A DNA stretch of 20,573 nt from a virus, in IMG/VR virus record IMGVR_UViG_3300038701_001826, positions 1 to 20,573 of that record, one strand, 5' to 3'. A program made the translations under genes and the position numbers. Position 1 is the first letter of the stretch; each line of letters begins with the position of its first letter. Of the stretch, positions 1 to 6,109 are shown in pieces. The notes under the pieces are model-generated. The model worked only from the letters and a program-made list of their open reading frames with translations, was not told the origin of the DNA and made no database searches.

Positions 1-621
1 AGCAAAACCGGGCGGCTCCAAAAATGGCCAACCGTCCCCGAACTGATCGAGCCCAAGCGAACCCCGCAAGCTTGGTTGGCAAGCGAATTTAATTCGCTGC
101 TTGACGCGACCGATCGGTGTGAAGGTTATTTCGATTCTGTGCCACGCTCGCTTTGGTGGCGGACCATTCTCATGGTTTGCTTGGATACCGGCGAGAGAAT
201 CAACGCAGTGCGGCAAATGGAGTGGAACTGGCTGAGCTCGGACTGGTTGAACGTGCCTGCCGAAGCAAGAAAAGGACGCCGGAAAGACAAAGCATATCGG
301 CTGAGCAACACCACGCTCGGGCACCTGACCGCAATTCGGTTCGTCTCATCTGCCAAACCGTTTCCGTGGCCGTACTGCGACAGCTACCTGTGGACACTGT
401 ACGGAAAGCTACTCGAATCGGCTGGATTGCCTTCCGGCAGAAAAGATAAATTCCACAAAATACGGAGGACCACCGGTTCCGTCGCATACGCGGCTGGACT
501 GGACCCGCAAGAAGTTCTCGACCATCAATACCGCCGGACCACCCAAGGCTACCTGGATCCTCGATTCACGAGGGTCCAGCAAGTTTCTGACACCACCAAC
601 GATTTCTTGACGCTACCATGA
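1..621 (+). CDS. int: Tyrosine recombinase / phage integrase, C-terminal catalytic part (5' end outside window)
   Basis: The reading frame is open from base 1, so the N-terminal arm- and core-binding domains lie beyond the left edge; a TTG at 76 is internal, not a start. The visible 206 residues hold the catalytic domain of site-specific tyrosine recombinases, which insert and excise the element at an att site. Counting from the first visible codon, the box I Arg is R66 in TGERINAV, the HxxR motif is H152 to R155 in FHKIRR, the second His is H175 in LDHQYRRTT, and the nucleophile is Y184 (codon 550-552) in QGYLDP. A basic hairpin (KGRRKDK) could carry the catalytic Lys. All key residues look intact. 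The gene faces the structural genes and marks one end of the element. The family is clear; the exact subgroup is not. Confidence 0.9.
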   Translation, partial: SKTGRLQKWPTVPELIEPKRTPQAWLASEFNSLLDATDRCEGYFDSVPRSLWWRTILMVCLDTGERINAVRQMEWNWLSSDWLNVPAEARKGRRKDKAYRLSNTTLGHLTAIRFVSSAKPFPWPYCDSYLWTLYGKLLESAGLPSGRKDKFHKIRRTTGSVAYAAGLDPQEVLDHQYRRTTQGYLDPRFTRVQQVSDTTNDFLTLP

Positions 622-704
622 AACCCGCCAGCACAGGAAAAACCGGCACAAACCTACCGCGACGTTGGATAATCCGACGCAATCCAGCGCCCCGCCAAGC
701 CCCC

Positions 705-749
705 TTTGCCGCCTTGGTTTAGCTAGTATGTTTCCGGGGGTTCGGCAAA
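705..749. repeat. Inverted repeat between integrase and small membrane protein
   Basis: The heptamer TTTGCCG (705-711) is repeated inverted as CGGCAAA (743-749), with 31 bases between. It lies in the 622-771 spacer behind the integrase and just before the start at 772. It could be an operator, an integrase/excisionase arm site or chance. No T-run follows, so it is not an obvious terminator. The rest of the spacer shows nothing recognisable. Confidence 0.25.
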
Positions 750-771
750 TGGTCACCAACAGGGGCGAGGA

Positions 772-1197
772 ATGAACAGGCGAAACGGCGAAATCGTGAT
801 GTGGCTTTTCGGCGCGGTGTTGGTCACCGGGGTCTGCTGGCCGATCCTATGCGTGTGCTCGGAGATGGCGAATCGCGAGGAACCGCGGCAAATCGTGCGG
901 TCCAAACCAATCGACCACTGGGAGCGGAGCGTTGAACAACAGGCGGCCGATGCGTTGGCGACTGAACAATTCCAAGCCACGCCAGCCAATGCCGAGTTGA
1001 TCCGTCAGGTCAAAGGCTGGTTGCCTCGCCCGGAAACTTTCGAACACCTTTCGACTGCGTGCATCACGGAAGAATCGGGGACGATCGCAATCCGGATGGA
1101 ATTTCAGTGTGTCGACGACGAAGGCAGCGACGTGATTTACGCGGCGATCGCGGAAGCAGACGAGTCGGGAAACGTCCGACTGTTGCAGTTTCAGTGA
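772..1197 (+). CDS. Small membrane-anchored protein of unknown function
   Basis: This 141-residue protein is not recognised. Its N-terminus is short and basic (MNRRNGE), followed by one hydrophobic segment of about 20 residues (roughly 9-29, VMWLFGAVLVTGVCWPILCV). That fits a signal anchor or an uncleaved signal peptide, which would leave about 110 residues outside the membrane. The exported part is acidic with no coiled coil, lipobox or known catalytic motif. A purine-rich GGGGCGAGGA sits directly before the ATG. The gene shares the integrase strand and meets the phage late genes head-on, with its TGA ending immediately before the next stop at 1198. Placement and export suggest an accessory (moron) gene such as one for lysogenic conversion or exclusion, but this is inference from position only. 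Confidence 0.6.
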   Translation: MNRRNGEIVMWLFGAVLVTGVCWPILCVCSEMANREEPRQIVRSKPIDHWERSVEQQAADALATEQFQATPANAELIRQVKGWLPRPETFEHLSTACITEESGTIAIRMEFQCVDDEGSDVIYAAIAEADESGNVRLLQFQ

Positions 1198-1860
1198 TCA
1201 CCGGCGACCTGTCAGCACACCGATCAGCGAGACAAGCTGACGCTTGTTGACTCCGTACAAACTGCGGAACAATTCGTACCCAACGTCTCGTCCGACCTCG
1301 GGCCGAAACCGCTCGTGCTTCGCATGCAGAATGCCAGGGTCGTGGCTGGCTTCGATCAGATAGCCCTCGACGAGCATCGCCCAGATGATCCAGTAATCCC
1401 ACACGTCAGTGCCGAGCGAGTAGCCCACGTCTTCGACTTGCCCGCATTGAGCCGATGAAAAGCGGAACACGTCGATACCGTACTTGTTGAGCGACTTGTT
1501 CAGCTTCTTGTCCTGATCCCAGCGGATGCCGACTCGGAACACGTCGCCGGGAACGTCCACCCATTCGCGGCGGAACTTGGATGGATCGCACTTCATGGCG
1601 ATGTCCGAGTTGATAATCAAGACGCCGTCGCCATCATCGCGGTCAATCAATGCCTTGATCCGGATCGTGTCGATGAACCCAAAGTCCTTGCCGCTTCGGT
1701 CGTCCTCAATGAACGTGACACCAGCGAATTGGTCACGCAGTTGATCCAGGTGATGCGGCAACTGGACCGCTTCGATTTGGTAGCCGTACTTATGCCATGT
1801 CGATACGCAATACTGCTGGCGTTCGATGCGATTGGTTGCGAAGGATGTGATGATTTTCAT
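1198..1860 (-). CDS. Glycosyltransferase-like protein (GT-A type)
   Basis: This 220-residue protein begins MKIITSFATNR, a beta-strand start typical of GT-A nucleotide-sugar transferases. Residues 79-90 read GVLIINSDIAMK. The NSD triplet after a hydrophobic strand is where such enzymes carry the metal- and donor-binding DxD-like motif. Further on, WDYWIIWAML and GILHAKHERF supply aromatic and His residues that could line the acceptor side. There is no membrane anchor, so it should be cytosolic. It is the last gene of the minus-strand train and follows a second glycosyltransferase-like gene, so both may act on the same target, such as virion proteins or the host surface. The fold call rests on motif pattern only; donor and acceptor cannot be read from the sequence. 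Confidence 0.6.
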   Translation of the reverse strand: MKIITSFATNRIERQQYCVSTWHKYGYQIEAVQLPHHLDQLRDQFAGVTFIEDDRSGKDFGFIDTIRIKALIDRDDGDGVLIINSDIAMKCDPSKFRREWVDVPGDVFRVGIRWDQDKKLNKSLNKYGIDVFRFSSAQCGQVEDVGYSLGTDVWDYWIIWAMLVEGYLIEASHDPGILHAKHERFRPEVGRDVGYELFRSLYGVNKRQLVSLIGVLTGRR

Positions 1861-1884
1861 GCGTTGCGTTTTCGTTTGCTTGGG

Positions 1885-2064
1885 TCAGTCTTCGTAAGGT
1901 TCGGCCAAGTCGGATAGTTCAACCGTGACAGCGCAGACAGCCGCGGCGACTGTTGGCCTGACGTGCGTTGTCAGTGACCTCCCGTCTTCGCTGAGCAATT
2001 CAGCCGACCAACCGCCGCCGGCTTCCGGGTCGACTGGTGCGACCTTGATTGTGTAGCTGTTCAT
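1885..2064 (-). CDS. Small protein of unknown function (59 aa)
   Basis: The start is the ATG at 2064, which overlaps the TGA of the preceding gene as ATGA. This matches the coupling used elsewhere in the train and rules out the much longer upstream extension of the frame. The product runs MNSYTIKVAPVDPEAGGGWS and then has an acidic tail. The pattern of beta-strand, turn and Trp, followed by TVAAAVCAV as a likely helix, resembles a compact alpha/beta domain of the size of HicB-type N-terminal domains, but no partner toxin is present. It sits between the two glycosyltransferase-like genes. No function is assigned. Confidence 0.6.
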   Translation of the reverse strand: MNSYTIKVAPVDPEAGGGWSAELLSEDGRSLTTHVRPTVAAAVCAVTVELSDLAEPYED

Positions 2065-3197
2065 TTCTTGGGCCTCACTTGCTCGCTGAGTGGCATCGTG
2101 TGATCGGCACAGCGACCGCAGTTGCGTCGGCCGTTGTTGCCACCATGATTGATGGTTGAGTGGATTGCAGCGTGGTAGACCGGCGACGGATCGACGAACC
2201 ACATGGACAGACCCAGAGCGTTGATGATCTTGCCAATTGCCGTGTCGCTGTTGGCAATCAATGACGGGTTGGCTGATCGCTTTTGCCTCAAGTTCGCTCC
2301 ACTTTTTGATGTCGCCCCCAGCCACGTCTTGGCGATCTCGTGACGCACGACGCGGGCCAACGCTTGCCGGTCCCACACAAGGGCACACGCACCCCACAGC
2401 GATCGCGTTTTGATTCGGTTGACTCCGACCGCTCTGCCTTGCGAGTAGTGCTTTGGCGTGTAAAGAGACACGAACGCGGCGTGCTTCGCGGGCCACTTGA
2501 TCGAGTCGATAAACGACTTGGAATCCGGGTGGAACAACGAGTCATCTTGCACAGTCAGGATTCGCTTCGCTGACGTGTTAGCCAGTGCGTATTCCGCCGA
2601 TGCAAGCCAGTTCCGCCACACGCCGAGCTTGGTAGGGTTTGGTAGGGTTTGGGCGTTTGTCCTGGTCGAACCGGGCTCCGCAAACACAACGGGTTCCCAG
2701 CCCGCCGTCCTCATCGTGTCGATCGATGCCGCCAGTGTGCATTGCTTGCGAGGTGCGGTCGTAACAGCAACGAACCAATCCGGATCGAGAGCCGCACTCG
2801 GCAACGGTTTGCCGGCGTGGATGGATGCAAGGTCATGCCGGATCTTCGGCGGCTTAGGCGTCTTGCCACCACGCAGCCGGCGTTTGTTTTCGCAGTAGAT
2901 GCACACCTCGCCTTCCTTGACCAGTGCGGCGCGGGTGCATGCGGGGCAACGCTCGAGGATTCGCGGCCAGTGCCCCAGCGGACAAGCGTTCGCGATGTCA
3001 CGAACGCCGTTGCGGATTGATGACTTGCCCGGATACTTGGCTTCGATTGGCAAGCAAGTGTTGCCGCACCGGCATTCGGTCTGAGCCTGGCAGATATTCG
3101 ATCGCTCTTGCCAAATTGGGAGCGGTTTGGATTGGGTTTTCGCCACGGTTGGGACCGGCTTGGTAGATTGTTTGCGTCGGTGGACGGGGCACGCCAT
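2061..3197 (-). CDS. Glycosyltransferase-like protein with N-terminal Cys-rich region
   Basis: The 378 residues fall into two parts. Residues 1-105 are basic and Cys-rich (C3, C36, C42, C44, C48, C72, C84, C87, C99, C102, including CPAC and CIYC knuckles) and look like zinc-binding ribbons. Residues 138-300 look like a GT-A glycosyltransferase: a first strand WFVAVTTAPR, a donor-side stretch WEPVVFAEPGS, and the acidic pair in ILTVQDDSLFHP (D218, D219) at the DxD position, then LWGACALVWDR. There is no signal peptide. The start is coupled by TGATG to the previous gene and the end by ATGA to the next. A role in glycosylating phage or host-surface molecules is inferred from family type and position at the end of the tail genes. 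The zinc-ribbon and transferase combination is unusual. Confidence 0.55.
   Translation of the reverse strand: MACPVHRRKQSTKPVPTVAKTQSKPLPIWQERSNICQAQTECRCGNTCLPIEAKYPGKSSIRNGVRDIANACPLGHWPRILERCPACTRAALVKEGEVCIYCENKRRLRGGKTPKPPKIRHDLASIHAGKPLPSAALDPDWFVAVTTAPRKQCTLAASIDTMRTAGWEPVVFAEPGSTRTNAQTLPNPTKLGVWRNWLASAEYALANTSAKRILTVQDDSLFHPDSKSFIDSIKWPAKHAAFVSLYTPKHYSQGRAVGVNRIKTRSLWGACALVWDRQALARVVRHEIAKTWLGATSKSGANLRQKRSANPSLIANSDTAIGKIINALGLSMWFVDPSPVYHAAIHSTINHGGNNGRRNCGRCADHTMPLSEQVRPKK
2629..2652. repeat. Short tandem repeat, 10-base unit, 2.4 copies
   Basis: The unit TTGGTAGGGT occurs twice in direct tandem plus a partial TTGG. It lies inside the glycosyltransferase-like gene and encodes part of the Pro/Asn loop QTLPNPTKLG. 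Ten is not a multiple of three, yet the frame is open on both sides, so this is not a fresh uncompensated duplication. Confidence 0.6.
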
Positions 3198-3742
3198 CAG
3201 TCACAACACCCGAGAGCGGCAACGTCAACGGCCTGCCACGCTTGATGGATCGTGATTCCGCCATCGGCCATCTCGTCTTCTTCGCAAGTCGTGTCCAGCT
3301 CGACTGACGAGTAAATTTGCTCAGTTGTCGGATCGGGATACTGGAACCCAGGTGACGCAGGCGAAAACGTGACAGCGCTTTCGGCACCATTCAGAGCAAC
3401 GAGCACCGCTTGCAATTCGTTTTCCGCTCCGCCCATGCCGCCCCAGCCTGGACAGGTCAGATAGATGCAGTGAAGGCGAGCACTGCCCGAGTTGACGCAG
3501 GGTGATTGCCCCCATGATGCCGCGGCAAACAACAGCTTCGCGTCTGGCTTCGTGCCGCCGGGGTCAGCGATGCTCGCCGGGACCGTTGGGTCTTCTGGTT
3601 CTTGGGCGAGCTGCGACACTTCCCAGTTGATGAAATACAGGTCGTAATCCGGGCAATCATTGCAACAACAGTTTGTCGAAAACGCAGGCTTGCCGTCACG
3701 GAAAAGAATCTTGCCGTTGAGGTAGATCGGAAACGACATCAC
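3197..3742 (-). CDS. Cys-rich phage tail-region protein of unknown function
   Basis: The 181-residue product starts either at GTG 3742 or, more likely, at ATG 3739, which overlaps the stop of the preceding gene as TGATG. It opens with a beta-hairpin (FPIYLNGKILFRDGKPAF), a cluster of five Cys (STNCCCNDCPDYD, then C in PCVNSG) and a Gly-rich turn (CPGWGGMGGAENE). It ends in LGCCD. The many Cys could bind metal or be crosslinked in the mature particle. It lies in the tail-tip/fibre part of the train, after the Ser-rich protein and before the glycosyltransferase-like gene, so a minor virion role is plausible. No family is recognised. Confidence 0.6.
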   Translation of the reverse strand: MMSFPIYLNGKILFRDGKPAFSTNCCCNDCPDYDLYFINWEVSQLAQEPEDPTVPASIADPGGTKPDAKLLFAAASWGQSPCVNSGSARLHCIYLTCPGWGGMGGAENELQAVLVALNGAESAVTFSPASPGFQYPDPTTEQIYSSVELDTTCEEDEMADGGITIHQAWQAVDVAALGCCD

Positions 3743-4785
3743 GCACTCCCGCTGCTGCTCGAGTCCTCTTCGCAGTCGGTGCCTTCAATGACTTCGTCTT
3801 CCAGCTTGCACTCGTCCCAAACTTTGAAATTGTGTCTCTCGACCGTGATTTGATTGTCGCCGAAAATGATGTCTTCCACGCCAGTCGTCCAGCGAAACCA
3901 ATCAATCCAGATGATGACCCATTGGCAGCGTGGAATGTCACTCGCAGAAGAACTCACCGAAGAACTGCCCTCTGGCTCTTCGTAAGCTGGATTCGAAAGA
4001 TACGCTGCAAACCCGGTCTTGCCTTCCAGTTCCGCCGCTTGCCGCTCTTTCAGGAACCCGCCCGCGGCCGAGTCGTAGACCGTTACAAAACCACCCTCTT
4101 CGCCTGGCACTGACGACGAACCGCATGGACGGCGAATCACTCGAGCGGTTGCAAACGTTGGGGCGTCGTCAGCTCGATCGTCGCACAAGTCGGACTCATC
4201 GCTGGACGCACTGACGCTGCTGGTCGATGTGCTCGTTGACCCCGCCTCAGTGATCTCAAATTCGATGATCGATCCGCCACCACCGTTGCCCGGATAAAGG
4301 AAAATCCGGAACACGTCGTCGCCGATGTCGTCCGCACCACCAGCGATAAACAGCCCGGCGGAATCCTTCTTGGTTTCCCAGCTCCCAGTCGTTGGCGACA
4401 CGCGATCGCCTGCACTGACGCTGCCATCGGTTACCGATCGAGTCTCCACGCCCGCATCGCCGTTGCCGTACTCATCGGCGGCAACGCTTCGGTGGAGGTT
4501 AAACAGGTACGCTCCGCTGGTGGCGTCTTCGTCGGCGGGCTTGTCGACCGTGAAATAGTTCTGCCCGCCAAACTCCACCGTGCCTGTGACCTGCATGCAC
4601 GCATAGGGCGGGATCTCTTCGCCGCTGTCATTACGGAAGAACAACGGAGGATCAGCCGCCGAGTTTGCGTTTGCTTGTGGTCGTTTTTGACCGCTCGCGA
4701 TTACAAAACCGTTTGCTTTGAGATACCGGACCGTGGCCAGGATCATCTTTGCTGTTGGTGGATCGAACCCGCCGATGTCACTCAT
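3739..4785 (-). CDS. Ser-rich virion-type protein, probable tail fibre or decoration protein
   Basis: The 348-residue protein has a short helical start (MSDIGGFDPPTAKMILATVR) and a beta-rich domain with RNDSGEEIPPYACMQVTG (51-68), a motif of phage proteins that carry small cement-like beta domains. Three low-complexity Ser tracts separate its parts: about 183-198, 273-282, and the very C-terminus DSSSSGSA. Isolated Cys sit near each tract. Aromatic-rich WVIIWIDWFRW (289-299) marks another beta domain. Ser/Thr linkers of this kind are flexible and possible glycosylation acceptors, notable given the two glycosyltransferase-like genes downstream. The start overlaps neither neighbour unusually: TGATG joins it to the gene before and the gene after. 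The exact role is unknown. Confidence 0.6.
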   Translation of the reverse strand: MSDIGGFDPPTAKMILATVRYLKANGFVIASGQKRPQANANSAADPPLFFRNDSGEEIPPYACMQVTGTVEFGGQNYFTVDKPADEDATSGAYLFNLHRSVAADEYGNGDAGVETRSVTDGSVSAGDRVSPTTGSWETKKDSAGLFIAGGADDIGDDVFRIFLYPGNGGGGSIIEFEITEAGSTSTSTSSVSASSDESDLCDDRADDAPTFATARVIRRPCGSSSVPGEEGGFVTVYDSAAGGFLKERQAAELEGKTGFAAYLSNPAYEEPEGSSSVSSSASDIPRCQWVIIWIDWFRWTTGVEDIIFGDNQITVERHNFKVWDECKLEDEVIEGTDCEEDSSSSGSA

Positions 4786-5198
4786 CAGGGAACTTGAACC
4801 CCGCTGACTTGGATTGATAGTTCAAGCTTGCTTGTCGTCGTCGCAATGCCCAACAGCGTCACCCAATCATCGCTCGCAAGATCGGCACTTGGCTTGATGC
4901 CGCCTTTCGTGTCGCTGGCATAGTAGGATTCACCGACCGTTAGGGTTGCACCCACGTTGACCGGCCCAAGCGTAGCGAGCACTGCGTACCCATCCGCCGC
5001 GGCTGGCGTCAGGAAGATTCCCGCGACATTCGCAGCCGCCGCCGACGCGTCTGCATCTGCTTGGTAATACTTCACGTCTGTCGAATTCAGATAGGCTGGC
5101 TGGCCCTGCGTCACCGCTTCGCCAACTTGCACAACCCGAGTAGACGCACCCGATCCCGCGATGCCAACGTTCGCGGCTGTTTGTGATAGGTCTGCCAT
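4785..5198 (-). CDS. Small beta-rich capsid-cement-like protein in the tail region
   Basis: The product is 137 residues, Ala/Gly/Thr-rich with alternating hydrophobic pattern and no Cys. Segments such as GEAVTQGQPAYLNSTDVKY, VAGIFLTPAAADGYAVLATLG, GATLTVGESYY and WVTLLGIATT follow the pattern of small phage beta-barrel domains (DUF2190-like cement or decoration proteins): a 'value supplied - added to list - updated' strand order with repeated VG/AG turns. Its place after the tape measure suggests it decorates the tail or fibre rather than the head, but a head role cannot be excluded. It is coupled by TGATG to both neighbours. The family call is by pattern and is tentative. Confidence 0.55.
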   Translation of the reverse strand: MADLSQTAANVGIAGSGASTRVVQVGEAVTQGQPAYLNSTDVKYYQADADASAAAANVAGIFLTPAAADGYAVLATLGPVNVGATLTVGESYYASDTKGGIKPSADLASDDWVTLLGIATTTSKLELSIQVSGVQVP

Positions 5199-6109
5199 CA
5201 GATAAGGCCCAGTGTGTTGTAGGGGAGGGATTTGTAGATTTCGAATTCCAGATAGTGCGGGTCAGAACCATCTGGCAAACGGGTGCCGTTCTCTGCTAGC
5301 AACACTCGGCTGGTGACCTTCTCTTTGTTGTCGTCCACCGCGTGCATGATGTAGGAACGCGTTTCTTCGGTTGGGTCTTCTTCACCCTCGCCGGGAACGA
5401 TGACTTGGTAGATCACCTTTTCGTAAAAGCCTTCATGCCTGACTCGTGCATACCAGGCTTTCTTCGGGGTCGTGTTGTACGGGACGCGAAACTGGATTTC
5501 GGCGGTGATGTCCCACCAGCCTTCGTGCCCTGCGTCCCATCGTTGCTTCGCGTTGTATTTCACCATCCGGCCAGTTCCCGCCGGGTAGCTTTGGAAAGTG
5601 TCGGAGTTGACGCTGTGTCGATACTCGCTCGTCAGGTGCGGATTAAAGAACCGAAACGGCCTTTTCACTTTCAGTATGTTGTCCGCTCGCTTCATCGTCG
5701 CACCGTCGATCGGTTCGCCGTTGGCGGTGACGATCGCGTTTCCGTTCACGTCTTCTTCGATGCCCTGATCTTCTTCGGTGTCAGTCCACTCGATTTCGGG
5801 CGGCTGTAACTCGGCACGGGCTTGCGGTCCCGCTGGTCCGAATTCACCTTCGTATGTCAACGATGCAATCCAAAGAATCGGGCTGACTCGTTGAAACTGC
5901 CTGTCCACGCAAAAGACGGTTGGCATGTCCGGGTAGTTTGTGTTCCGCTGCGGAACGTCCGGCGCAAGTGACACGTCAACTTTGCTTGTGTCTGGATCGC
6001 AGAGAACTTGGTACGCCTCTTGAATCCGAACCTTCGAACGAAGACCACGTTCCGACTTCGCGTCAAATGCGTCTCGCGACCACATGCGGTTTGATTCTAG
6101 GACTGCCAT
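5198..6109 (-). CDS. Tail-tip/baseplate-region protein of unknown function
   Basis: This 303-residue protein directly follows the tape measure, the place where siphophages encode the distal tail protein. It is mainly beta by pattern with many charged and aromatic residues, for example RPFRFFNPHLTSEYRHSVNS and WWDITAEIQFRVPYN (about two-thirds along), and it contains the strand SPILWIASLTYEGEF near residue 85. No signal peptide, membrane segment or catalytic motif is visible. It overlaps the tape measure stop and the next start by one base each (TGATG). The position supports a tail-tip or baseplate structural role; I do not recognise the family. Confidence 0.6.
   Translation of the reverse strand: MAVLESNRMWSRDAFDAKSERGLRSKVRIQEAYQVLCDPDTSKVDVSLAPDVPQRNTNYPDMPTVFCVDRQFQRVSPILWIASLTYEGEFGPAGPQARAELQPPEIEWTDTEEDQGIEEDVNGNAIVTANGEPIDGATMKRADNILKVKRPFRFFNPHLTSEYRHSVNSDTFQSYPAGTGRMVKYNAKQRWDAGHEGWWDITAEIQFRVPYNTTPKKAWYARVRHEGFYEKVIYQVIVPGEGEEDPTEETRSYIMHAVDDNKEKVTSRVLLAENGTRLPDGSDPHYLEFEIYKSLPYNTLGLI

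Noticed and set aside
735-760. tRNA 3'-end-like stretch (GGGGGTTCGG) as an attachment site
   Set aside because: The arms do not form a T-stem, no acceptor stem or CCA context is present, and no second copy occurs in the window.
2065-2496. Upstream extension of the 59-residue gene frame
   Set aside because: It would overlay the glycosyltransferase-like gene; the ATGA junction at 2061-2064 marks the start.
2629-2652. Tandem repeat as part of a repeat array or CRISPR
   Set aside because: Only 2.4 copies of a 10-base unit inside a coding gene, with no spacers.
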